NCBI GenBank assembly: GCA_022820505.1
Contig: JAJEFK010000014.1
Span: 144,206 to 185,371 of the forward strand
DNA length: 41,166 bases
Direction of reading: 5' to 3'
Origin: Acidimicrobiia bacterium
GTDB taxonomy: Bacteria; Actinomycetota; Acidimicrobiia; Acidimicrobiales; Poriferisodalaceae
Shown here: piece after piece, positions 8,436-15,904 of the stretch
Numbering within the stretch: the first letter of the stretch is position 1
How the letters are laid out: each line of letters starts with the position of its first letter
The notes under the pieces: generated by a model
What the model was told of the DNA's origin: nothing
The model's database searches: none
The model's input: only the letters and a program-made list of their open reading frames with translations
Program-made: the position numbers and the translations under genes

Positions 8436-8885
8436 ATGGCACGGACACGTGACTACGACGACATCCCGGGCACCTACGTCTTCGACGGTCGCAGATCGCA
8501 GCAGGGTTACCACCTGAACATTTTCTGCATGAGCCTGAACGCCGAAGCCAACCGGGAGCGATTTCGGGCAGACGAAGAGGCTTACCTGGACGGCTTCGAC
8601 CTGACATCGCGACAGCGCCGAGCAGTCATCGAGCGGGACTGGCTGGGCATGCTCCAGCTCGGCGGCAACATCTACTACACGTTCAAGCTGGCTGCGCTCG
8701 ACGGCCTGTCAATGCAGGATGTCGGCGGCGCCATGTCAGGCGTCAGCGGCGCGGAGTTCAACCAGATGATGATCGACGGCGGTCGCCCGGTCGACGGCAA
8801 CCGCCGCACCGGCGAGGCACCCGTGGGGCAGATGCCCGAACCGCCGAGCCCCGAAACATCAGGCACAGCGGGGCACAGCTCATGA
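8436..8885 (+). CDS. ligA: protocatechuate 4,5-dioxygenase alpha subunit LigA
   Basis: 149 residues, close to the roughly 139 of the sphingomonad subunit. Recognisable segments are DDIPGTYVFDGRRSQQGYHL, FCMSLNAEANRERFRADEEA and FNQMMIDGGRPVDGNR. LigA is the small subunit that caps the active site of LigB in the extradiol type II dioxygenase. The ATG at 8436 has AAAGGGGG 4 nt upstream; an ATG at 8418 in the same frame could be a leaderless start adding six residues. The stop overlaps the ligB ATG (ATGA), consistent with coupled translation of the two subunits. The C-terminal Pro/Ser/Thr-rich tail of about 20 residues goes beyond the usual family end. Confidence 0.93.
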   Translation: MARTRDYDDIPGTYVFDGRRSQQGYHLNIFCMSLNAEANRERFRADEEAYLDGFDLTSRQRRAVIERDWLGMLQLGGNIYYTFKLAALDGLSMQDVGGAMSGVSGAEFNQMMIDGGRPVDGNRRTGEAPVGQMPEPPSPETSGTAGHSS

Positions 8886-9739
8886 CCACGATCGTCGGCG
8901 GCATCGGCACCTCGCATGTCCCCGCTGTCGGGGCTGCCATCGACAATGGCAAGCAACACGAGCCCTACTGGCGGCCGTACTTCGACAAGATCCAGCCCGC
9001 CCGCGAATGGATGGCCGCTGCGCAGCCCGACGTCTGCATCATCGTCTACAACGATCACGCCTCGGCCTTCTCGCTCCGGCTCATCCCGACGTTCGCTCTC
9101 GGCGTGGCGGCCGAGTACCAGCCGGCCGACGAGGGTTACGGCCCCCGCCAGGTGCCGGCCGTGCAGGGCCATCCCGAACTGGCGTGGCATCTCGCCGAAT
9201 CGCTGATCGGCGACGAGTTCGACATCACCATCGTCAACGAGATGGACGTCGACCACGGCCTGACGGTGCCGCTCTCGGTGATGTACGGCCAACCCCACGC
9301 CTGGCCGTGCCGGGTCATCCCGATCTGCGTCAACGTGATCCAGTACCCGCCCCCGTCGGGCAAGCGATGCCTCAGTCTCGGGCGGGCCATCCGGCGAGCG
9401 CTCGACAGCTACGGGGGATCGGATGCGGAAGGGCTGCGGGTGGCCGTTTTCGGCACTGGCGGCATGTCGCACCAGCTCCAGGGCGAACGGGCCGGCCTGG
9501 TCAACACAGCGTTCGACACGGCGTTCATGGACAAGCTGATCGCCGAGCCCGATGCCGGCTGTCTGCGCCCGCACACCGAGTACATCCGCGAGGCGGGCTC
9601 CGAGGGCATCGAGCTGGTGATGTGGTTCGTGATGCGCGGCGTGCTCGACGATCGGGTCCACGAGGTGTTCCGCATGAACCACGTGCCCACCTCCAACACC
9701 AGCAACGGCCTGCTGATCCTGCAGAACGCAAGAGGCTGA
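8882..9739 (+). CDS. ligB: protocatechuate 4,5-dioxygenase beta subunit LigB
   Basis: 285 residues, catalytic subunit of the class III extradiol dioxygenase. Likely Fe(II) ligands are His12 (GIGTSHVP), His59 (VYNDHAS) and Glu244 (SEGIELVMW); His197 in GTGGMSHQLQGER matches the catalytic base region. It inserts O2 between C4 and C5 of protocatechuate to give 4-carboxy-2-hydroxymuconate-6-semialdehyde. It forms a two-gene unit with ligA and converges on pobA with only 4 bp between the stop codons, leaving no room for a separate terminator. Confidence 0.94.
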   Translation: MTTIVGGIGTSHVPAVGAAIDNGKQHEPYWRPYFDKIQPAREWMAAAQPDVCIIVYNDHASAFSLRLIPTFALGVAAEYQPADEGYGPRQVPAVQGHPELAWHLAESLIGDEFDITIVNEMDVDHGLTVPLSVMYGQPHAWPCRVIPICVNVIQYPPPSGKRCLSLGRAIRRALDSYGGSDAEGLRVAVFGTGGMSHQLQGERAGLVNTAFDTAFMDKLIAEPDAGCLRPHTEYIREAGSEGIELVMWFVMRGVLDDRVHEVFRMNHVPTSNTSNGLLILQNARG

Positions 9740-9743
9740 GCGG

Positions 9744-10916
9744 CTAGCTCTCCAGCGGCAGGCCGACGTACTGCTCAGCGAAGGCGGTCTGCGCCGATGG
9801 CGACGTGGACAGGTGGTACAGCTCCTGCTCCTGTGCGCGCTGGTCGAAGTCGCTCATGTCGGGGAACCGGTGTAGCAGCATCGTGAGCGACCAGCTGAAC
9901 CGCATGGCCCCCCACACGCGCCGCAGCGCCATTGCTGAGTAGCTGTCGAGGTAGCCGTCGTCGCCCCGCTGGTAGTGATCGGCGAAGGCCCGAGCCAGGT
10001 AGTGCACATCGGAGATCGCCAGGTTCAGACCCTTGGCGCCAGTCGGGGGCACGATGTGTGCAGCGTCTCCGGCCAGGAACAGATTGCCGTAGCGCATCGG
10101 CTCGGAGGCGAAGCTACGCAGCGGTGCAATCGACTTCTCGATCGAGGGCCCCGTCTGGATCTGTGCTGCCTTGTCGGCCGGGATGCGAGCCAGCGGTTCG
10201 GTCCAGAAACGATCATCGGGCCAGTCGTCGACCGTGTCGGTGAGCGGGCACTGCACGTAGTACCGGCTCAGCATCGGGTTCCTCATGCTGCACAGCGCGA
10301 ATCCCCGCTGATGGTTGGCGTACAGCAAGTGCGGCAGCGGCGGGGTTTCCGAGAGGATGCCAAGCCAGCCGAAGGGATAGTCCTTCTCGAACTCGGTGCG
10401 AACGCCGGCCGGGATGGCGGTGCGGCTTACGCCGTGAGAGCCGTCGCAGCCGGCCACGAAGTCGCAGTCGATGCGCTCGCTGACGCCGTTGGCGACGAAG
10501 GTCACATGGGGTCGGCGGGTGGGGTCGCTGATCTGTACGTCGTGGGCCTCGAAGATGATCGTGTTGCCGGCTGCGTCCGCAGCGTCGTAGAGGTCTTCCT
10601 GGATGTTCGTCTGGCCGTAGGCCATCATCCGGCGCCCGATCAGCCGCTGGGAGTCGATCGACAGCATCTCCGCGCCGCGCCAGGCGATATTGATCGTGTC
10701 GTGGACCTGTCCCTCGCGGTCCATACGGTCGCCCAGCCCGGCGTCACGCAGGATCTCCACCGAGCCCCACTCCAGGACGCCGGCACGGATGCGGCCCAGC
10801 ACATAGGCACGCGACTGTTGCTCGAGCACGACGTGTTCGATGCCTGCCCTGCCCAGCAGGTGTGACAGCAGCGTCCCGGCCGGGCCGGCGCCCACGATGA
10901 CGACCTGGGTGTTCAT
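9744..10916 (-). CDS. pobA: 4-hydroxybenzoate 3-monooxygenase PobA
   Basis: 390 residues, matching the 394 of Pseudomonas PobA. It is a class A flavoprotein hydroxylase: FAD fold VVIVGAGPAGTLLSHLLGRAG, the GCDGSHGVSR (DG) motif binding FAD/NADPH, FLAGDAAHIVPPTGAKGLNL (GD motif) and the family-specific WGAMRFSWSLTMLLHRFP. It converts 4-hydroxybenzoate to protocatechuate and so feeds the neighbouring 4,5-cleavage pathway. ATG at 10916 gives MNTQVVIVGAG, as in known PobA, with GAGG 8 nt upstream; GTG at 10919 is the alternative. It is the last gene of the minus-strand operon, 91 bp after ligI. Confidence 0.94.
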   Translation of the reverse strand: MNTQVVIVGAGPAGTLLSHLLGRAGIEHVVLEQQSRAYVLGRIRAGVLEWGSVEILRDAGLGDRMDREGQVHDTINIAWRGAEMLSIDSQRLIGRRMMAYGQTNIQEDLYDAADAAGNTIIFEAHDVQISDPTRRPHVTFVANGVSERIDCDFVAGCDGSHGVSRTAIPAGVRTEFEKDYPFGWLGILSETPPLPHLLYANHQRGFALCSMRNPMLSRYYVQCPLTDTVDDWPDDRFWTEPLARIPADKAAQIQTGPSIEKSIAPLRSFASEPMRYGNLFLAGDAAHIVPPTGAKGLNLAISDVHYLARAFADHYQRGDDGYLDSYSAMALRRVWGAMRFSWSLTMLLHRFPDMSDFDQRAQEQELYHLSTSPSAQTAFAEQYVGLPLES

Positions 10917-11007
10917 CACTGCATCCTCGGGGCGGGACTGCGTCGCTCGTCTCGCTGGATCGGTCAGTCGGGCGGAGACTAGTGCTGCACGCTCGCGGGC
11001 TCAGCCG

Positions 11008-11883
11008 CTAGCCGAAGTCGTAGAGCGTCTCGGGATTGCTGACAAGGATCCGGTTGCGAGTCGCCTCGTCAGGCGCGAATGCTGCCAACACATCGACGAG
11101 ATCGCCGTCGTCGGGCATGTGGCGCACATTGGGATGCGGCCAGTCGGTGCCCCACAGAGTGCGCTCGGGCGCCGCGGCGATGAGCGCCTGTGCATAGGGC
11201 ACGACATCGTCGTACGGCAGGGTTCCCTCGGCAGTGAGCCGCTCGGCGCCCGACACCTTGACCCACGCTCGCTCGTCGCGCATCAGCGCGAGCAGGGCTT
11301 CGAATGGCTCTTGGTCGAGTCCGGCCGTTGCGTCGACGCGGGCCATGTGGTCGATCACGTACGGGCACGGCATCCGGTCGAGCAGCTTGGCGTAGTGCGG
11401 CAGGTCTTTCGCGTCGAAGTGCAGCACGATGTGCCATCCGAAGGGCTGCACCCGGCCGACCAACCGCCAGAACACCTCGAGGTCGGGTGCGCCGCCGAGG
11501 TGGGCGACGAAGTTGAAGCGGGTGCCGCGCACCCCGGCGTCGTGCAGAACGCCAATGTCGGCGGTGCTGAACGACTCGTCGATCATCGCGACGCCGGCGT
11601 AGCGGCCCTGACCTCGGATGAGGGCGTTGACCATGGCGGCGTTGTCGGTGCCGTGGCAGCTCGCCTGAACGAAGACAGCCCGAGACAGCCCGAGGCGCTC
11701 TTGCAGCACCTCGAAATCGTCGATGCCAGCATCGGGCGGCGTGTAGGCGGCCTCGGGGGCGAATGGGAACCGGTGCGCCGGGCCGAAGATGTGGCAGTGG
11801 GCGTCGGTTGCCCCCGGCGGCGGCGTGAACGCTGTCGGCGAGTGCGGCGCCGGATGCGGAGCCGGGATCGTGGGTGCTGTCAC
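11008..11883 (-). CDS. ligI: 2-pyrone-4,6-dicarboxylate hydrolase LigI
   Basis: 291 residues (sphingomonad LigI has about 293), amidohydrolase superfamily. Metal and substrate motifs are GATDAHCHIFGP near the N-terminus, HIVLHFDAKDLP, CPYVIDHMAR, AWVKVSGAERL and LWGTDWPHPN with the catalytic Asp. The HCHIFGP and GTDWPHPN motifs are those of PDC lactonase. It hydrolyses the pyrone to 4-oxalomesaconate. The GTG at 11883 overlaps the ligU stop codon (GTGA), so the two genes are translationally coupled. The frame is open further upstream, but that part is out-of-frame ligU sequence. Confidence 0.92.
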   Translation of the reverse strand: MTAPTIPAPHPAPHSPTAFTPPPGATDAHCHIFGPAHRFPFAPEAAYTPPDAGIDDFEVLQERLGLSRAVFVQASCHGTDNAAMVNALIRGQGRYAGVAMIDESFSTADIGVLHDAGVRGTRFNFVAHLGGAPDLEVFWRLVGRVQPFGWHIVLHFDAKDLPHYAKLLDRMPCPYVIDHMARVDATAGLDQEPFEALLALMRDERAWVKVSGAERLTAEGTLPYDDVVPYAQALIAAAPERTLWGTDWPHPNVRHMPDDGDLVDVLAAFAPDEATRNRILVSNPETLYDFG

Positions 11884-13010
11884 GCGCGCCCTTCGGGTGA
11901 CGCGCTCGTCGGAAACGCTGGGCTCTTGGGGAACACCAGGCCGTCGAAGAGCTTGCGGGCAGTGCGAACGATGCCAGACCGTCCGACGACCGGGCCCGCC
12001 GGGCCATCGGCCAGCTCGACGCGGGCAGCAAAGGTGCCCGTCGGGTGCTCGATCTGCACTAGGTCGGGATCGTCGCCGGGTTCGAGCAGATCCGATCCGA
12101 CGCCCCCGAGCAGCCGCACCGCGGTAGCCACGCTGACCGCGCCCAGAACGCCGATGGCGTCGTGGCATCGGTGCGGGATGAAGGTGCGGGTGCAGATGCT
12201 CCCGCCGGACCGGGGTGCGGACACCAGCGTCATCTTCGGCACCGTCATAGTGCTGACCTCACCCAGCTTCATCAGCTCGCCGGCCCGCAAGCGGATGTTC
12301 TCCAAGCGTCGCCGGAACAGCTCGTTGGCCTCGAGCGCGGCTGGTGATTCGTCGCCGGCGATGCCCAGAGCAGCCGACCGAAGCACCACCGTGGGCATGC
12401 CGTTGTCGATGCAGGTTGCTTCGATGCCGTCGATCGCATCGGCGACCGCACCGGTAGGCAGCAGCGCCCCGCATGTCGCACCCGCGGTGGCCTCGAAGTC
12501 GAGTCGGACTTCGGCCGCCGTTCCCGGAACCCCCGAGATCGCCATGTCGCCGTCATACGCAGGACTTCCAGCCTCCATCGGGAACGTGGCGGTTGCCACT
12601 GAGTCGCTGTTCACCATGCGTACCCGGACCTGCGCCATATCGCCAGCGATGTCAATGAGCTGGCGTTCCACTGCGAACTGCCCCACACCGGCCAGCAGGT
12701 TGCCGCAGTTCTGCTGGTCGCTGACTGAGCCGTCGTCGACGCCGACTTGCAGGAACAGGTAGTCCACATCGATCTCGGGCTCTGCCGACCGCGACACCAC
12801 AGCAACCTTGGAGGTCAGCGGGTGCGCGCCCCCGATGCCGTCGATCTGGCGCGGGTCGGGCGAGCCCATGATCCGCGCCAGCAGCGAGTCACGCTCGTCG
12901 GGATCGTCGGGCAGCTCGCCGGCGACGAAGTAGGCGCCCTTGGAGGTGCCGCCCCGCATGACCATGCAGCGAATGCCCGACGCTGCCGGATCATGAGGGC
13001 CTGCGCTCAC
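11880..13010 (-). CDS. ligU: 4-oxalomesaconate tautomerase LigU (PrpF family)
   Basis: 376 residues of the PrpF/DAP-epimerase fold. The start RCMVMRGGTSKGAYF is the family hallmark. Lys68 (LTSKVAVV) and Cys102 (QNCGNLLAGVG) are the expected catalytic residues by analogy with PrpF. The C-terminus ends with the conserved GIVRTARKLFDGLVF. LigU isomerises the keto and enol forms and moves the double bond of 4-oxalomesaconate, preparing it for LigJ. The GTG at 13010 overlaps the ligK stop as GTGA. A paralogue lies at 17250-18350. The operon context favours LigU over methylaconitate isomerase. Confidence 0.9.
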   Translation of the reverse strand: MSAGPHDPAASGIRCMVMRGGTSKGAYFVAGELPDDPDERDSLLARIMGSPDPRQIDGIGGAHPLTSKVAVVSRSAEPEIDVDYLFLQVGVDDGSVSDQQNCGNLLAGVGQFAVERQLIDIAGDMAQVRVRMVNSDSVATATFPMEAGSPAYDGDMAISGVPGTAAEVRLDFEATAGATCGALLPTGAVADAIDGIEATCIDNGMPTVVLRSAALGIAGDESPAALEANELFRRRLENIRLRAGELMKLGEVSTMTVPKMTLVSAPRSGGSICTRTFIPHRCHDAIGVLGAVSVATAVRLLGGVGSDLLEPGDDPDLVQIEHPTGTFAARVELADGPAGPVVGRSGIVRTARKLFDGLVFPKSPAFPTSASPEGRA

Positions 13011-13693
13011 TCGATCCACTCCACGCCGAGGTCGATCAGCTTCTGGCGCAGCCCGTACATCTCGAGCCCCAGCTCGCCGGCTTGCAGGCGTGCCCGAGTG
13101 CCGGCCTCGCTGTCGAGCCGGGCGTTGGACTGCTCCAATGCCCACGCTGCCTCGGCGCGGGGCACAGTCACCACGCCGTCGTCGTCACCGCAGATGACAT
13201 CGCCCGGTTCGATGATCACGCCGTTGATGCTGATGGGCACGTTCACCGAACCTGGCGTGTTCTTGACCGTGCCCTCGCACGACACGTGCCGGGTCCACAC
13301 CGCGAAGCCCATGGCCCGCAGATCCAGGGTGTCTCGGACGCCAGCGTCCATTACCAAGCCCACGACACCGTGAGCCATGAGCGACGACGCAAGCAGATCA
13401 CCGAACATGCCGTGGGTGGACGGCGCCGTGTTGGTGACCACGAGCAGGTCGCCCGGCTCGCAGACCTCCACGGCGGCGTGAATCATGATGTTGTCGCCAG
13501 GATGCGACAGCACCGTCACTGCCGAGCCGGCAACCCGTGTGCCCTGCTGGATGGGCCGCAGATCGGGACCGAGATAGCCGCGGCGGCCGATTGCCTCGTG
13601 CACGGTGGCGGTGCCGGCCTTGCCGAGCCCCGCGATGACGTCGGGGTCGGCCCGCTCGATGGTGCGCTTCACGATGTGTTGGGCTGCCATCAT
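13007..13693 (-). CDS. ligK: 4-carboxy-4-hydroxy-2-oxoadipate aldolase LigK (RraA/HMG aldolase fold)
   Basis: 228 residues, class II pyruvate aldolase of the RraA-like fold. The divalent-metal motif is present: Gly98-Asp99 followed by Arg120-Asp121 in VVGLVMDAGVRDT. The ending GLRQKLIDLGVEWIE is typical of the CHA/HMG aldolases rather than of RraA. It cleaves the LigJ product to pyruvate and oxaloacetate, the last step of the pathway. ATG at 13693 overlaps the ligJ stop (ATGATGG); a second ATG directly follows and GGGAGG precedes both. It is coupled to ligJ upstream and ligU downstream. Confidence 0.92.
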   Translation of the reverse strand: MMAAQHIVKRTIERADPDVIAGLGKAGTATVHEAIGRRGYLGPDLRPIQQGTRVAGSAVTVLSHPGDNIMIHAAVEVCEPGDLLVVTNTAPSTHGMFGDLLASSLMAHGVVGLVMDAGVRDTLDLRAMGFAVWTRHVSCEGTVKNTPGSVNVPISINGVIIEPGDVICGDDDGVVTVPRAEAAWALEQSNARLDSEAGTRARLQAGELGLEMYGLRQKLIDLGVEWIE

Positions 13694-14745
13694 CCCTCCC
13701 GGTCTGCCGCCGCAGCGGTGCTGCGCTGCGCCGCCAGGGCGCCAGCAAGCCGCGGGTACACCCGCAAGGCATTCTCGCTGAAGATCATGCGCCGGGCCTC
13801 ATCGCTGAGGTCTGCGGCGTCGATGTAGCGCTTGGTGTCGTCGTAGTTGAAGCCCGTCGTGGGATCGATGCCGCGCACCGCGCCGACCATCTCCGACGCG
13901 AACAGAATGTTCTTGGCGGGTATCACCCTGACCAACACGTCGATGCCGGGTTGGTGGTACACGCACGTGTCGAAGTACACGTTGTCCAGCAGCAGCTCGT
14001 CGAGCGGCCGCAGGCCCATGTCCTGTGCCATGCCCCGGAACCGGCCCCAGTGGTACGGCACTGCTCCCCCGCCGTGGGGAATGACGAAACGCAGCCCGGG
14101 ATGGTCGGCGAACAGGTCGCTCATCATCATCTGGACGAATGCCGCGGTATCGGCGCCCAGGTAATGCGAGCTCGTCGCATGGAAGTTCGGGTTGCAGGTG
14201 CCGCTGACGTGGATCATCCCTGGCACGTCCAGCTCGGCCATGGCCTCCCACAGCGGCCACCAGTAGCGGTCGTTCAGCGGCGGTCCGGTCCAGAAGCCGC
14301 CGGAGGGGTCGGGGCTCACGTTGCAGCCGACGAAGCCCATCTCTTCCACGCAGCGGCGCAGCTCGCGAACCGAGCTGTCGATGGCCACGCCGGGCGATTG
14401 GGGGAGCTGGCAAACCGGCACGAAGTTCTCCGGGAACAGATCGCAAACGCGACGGATGAGGTCGTTGCAATGCTCGGACCAGAAGCGTGACGTGTGCTCG
14501 TTGCCCTCGTGGTGGCCCATCCACGACGCCCGCGGCGAGAAGATCGTGACGTCCGAACCGCGCTCACGCTGCAGTCGCAGCTGGTTGCGCTCAATGCTGC
14601 TGCGGATCTCGTCGTCGCTGATGTCGAGCACGCCTTTCGCGCCGACGTGTTCCGGGTCAGCCTCGAGGGCCGACCGCTGCGCGTCGCGATACTCGCCGAG
14701 CTGGGGCGGGGCCGTCGTGTAGTGCCCGTGGCAGTCGATGATCAC
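13690..14745 (-). CDS. ligJ: 4-oxalomesaconate hydratase LigJ (amidohydrolase fold)
   Basis: 351 residues. The N-terminus after the GTG reads IIDCHGHYTTAPPQL, as in sphingomonad LigJ, with the metal HxH. PHGGGAVPYHWGRFRGMA and FASEMVGAVRGIDPTTGFNY followed by DDTKRYIDA are signatures of this family. It adds water to the 4-oxalomesaconate enol to give 4-carboxy-4-hydroxy-2-oxoadipate. The GTG at 14745 is chosen because GGAGG lies 5 nt upstream and it aligns with the known N-terminus. It is the first gene of the minus-strand operon ligJ-ligK-ligU-ligI-pobA; upstream, 111 bp separate it from a divergent hydrolase gene. Confidence 0.93.
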   Translation of the reverse strand: MIIDCHGHYTTAPPQLGEYRDAQRSALEADPEHVGAKGVLDISDDEIRSSIERNQLRLQRERGSDVTIFSPRASWMGHHEGNEHTSRFWSEHCNDLIRRVCDLFPENFVPVCQLPQSPGVAIDSSVRELRRCVEEMGFVGCNVSPDPSGGFWTGPPLNDRYWWPLWEAMAELDVPGMIHVSGTCNPNFHATSSHYLGADTAAFVQMMMSDLFADHPGLRFVIPHGGGAVPYHWGRFRGMAQDMGLRPLDELLLDNVYFDTCVYHQPGIDVLVRVIPAKNILFASEMVGAVRGIDPTTGFNYDDTKRYIDAADLSDEARRMIFSENALRVYPRLAGALAAQRSTAAAADREG

Positions 14746-14856
14746 TTCGGCCTCCAAGCGGCGACCGTAGCCTCCGGGTGCCAAGTGGCTGCGCCGCACG
14801 GCGAAGCCGTGGCCCGAGCGGCCCGTGAGCGCAGCGAACAAGATCGGAACGACACC

Positions 14857-15777
14857 ATGGCGGGCTCGACAACGGTTGACACCATCACGATCGGGGCGAA
14901 CGGGCTCAGCTTCACTGCGGATGTGGCGGGGCCGGCTGACGGTGAGCTGGTGCTGCTGTTGCACGGGTTCCCGCAGACCCGGCACACCTGGCGTGTCGAG
15001 CTGCCGGCACTGGCGGCGGCCGGGTTCCGGGCGTGTGCTCCCGACCAGCGCGGCTACTCGGCTGGTGCACGGCCCGACGGCATCGACAGCTACCGCACTG
15101 AGCTGCTGGTGGCCGATGCGCTGGCGATTGCCGACAGCTTCGGCGCGGAGCGATTCCACATCGTCGGGCATGACTGGGGCGGCGCACTGGCGTGGTTCAT
15201 CGCCGCGCACCACGCCGAGCGGGTCCACTCGCTGAGCGTCATCTCACGGCCGCACGCTGCGGCCTTCGTTGCGGCGATGCGCGACGACCCCGATCAGCCG
15301 CACCGCTCGCGGCACCACCCCGCCTTCCAGAAGCCCGAGGCAACCGACAACCTGCTCGCCGACAATGCAGCGCCCTTGCGACGGGCCATGGCTCACGGCG
15401 GGGTGCCTGACGCCGACATCGACGCCTACCTGGCCACGCTGGGCGAACGCGACGCCCTCGATGCAGCCGTGAACTGGTACCGAGCCATAGGGAGCTCGCA
15501 GTATCAGCCGGCCGAGACGCCCCCGGTGAGCGTGCCGACGATGTTCGTGTGGGGGAACCTGGACGCCACGGTGGGCCGCATGGCGGCCGAGAACACTGCT
15601 GAGTTCGTGACCGGCCCGTACCGCTTCGCCGAGCTCGGAGGCATCAATCACTTCGTCACCGACGAGGTGCCTGGGGCGTTCACGGGATTGCTGCTGGCCC
15701 ATCTCGCCGAGCACGGCGGCACCACGGCACGGCAACCTGCGTCGAAGGGGTGGGCGATACTGGACTCGAACCAGTGA
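14857..15777 (+). CDS. alpha/beta hydrolase, epoxide-hydrolase/haloalkane-dehalogenase type
   Basis: 306 residues. HGFPQTRHTWR supplies the oxyanion region, GHDWGGALAW the nucleophile elbow with Asp in place of Ser, and GGINHFVTDEVP the catalytic His. The Asp nucleophile and the HGFP motif fit soluble epoxide hydrolases or dehalogenases rather than esterases; FVWGNLDATVG probably carries the acid. The last 9 residues (AILDSNQ at the end) are encoded by the complement of a tRNA-Val gene, so stop and tRNA overlap by 27 nt. The natural C-terminus may be poorly conserved for this reason. It is divergent from the lig operon; a pathway link is possible but not shown. Confidence 0.82.
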   Translation: MAGSTTVDTITIGANGLSFTADVAGPADGELVLLLHGFPQTRHTWRVELPALAAAGFRACAPDQRGYSAGARPDGIDSYRTELLVADALAIADSFGAERFHIVGHDWGGALAWFIAAHHAERVHSLSVISRPHAAAFVAAMRDDPDQPHRSRHHPAFQKPEATDNLLADNAAPLRRAMAHGGVPDADIDAYLATLGERDALDAAVNWYRAIGSSQYQPAETPPVSVPTMFVWGNLDATVGRMAAENTAEFVTGPYRFAELGGINHFVTDEVPGAFTGLLLAHLAEHGGTTARQPASKGWAILDSNQ

Positions 15778-15824
15778 CCTCTGCCGTGTGAAGGCAGCGC
15801 TCTAACCATCTGAGCCAATCGCCC
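15751..15824 (-). tRNA. tRNA-Val (CAC anticodon)
   Basis: Reading the minus strand from 15824, a 7-bp acceptor stem GGGCGAT/ATCGCCC closes a full cloverleaf: D-arm GCTCAGATGGTTAGAGC, anticodon stem-loop CTGCC-TTCACAC-GGCAG, variable loop AGGTC, T-arm ACTGGTTCGAGTCCAGT, discriminator A. The anticodon is CAC, reading GUG valine codons. The 3' CCA is not encoded (CCC follows). Length is 74 nt. The 3' part overlaps the end of the opposite-strand hydrolase gene. Confidence 0.96.
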
Positions 15825-15904
15825 GCGGGGCGACGATGATAGGGCCTGCCGGCGCCGCCGAGCGCACGCCGGTTGCTGCGGCAGGGCCGAGACTGGGAGG
15901 TCCA

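Noticed and set aside
10840..12762. 640-codon plus-strand frame across ligI and ligU
   Set aside because: Antisense to two clear lig genes, low-complexity Ser/Arg/Ala composition.
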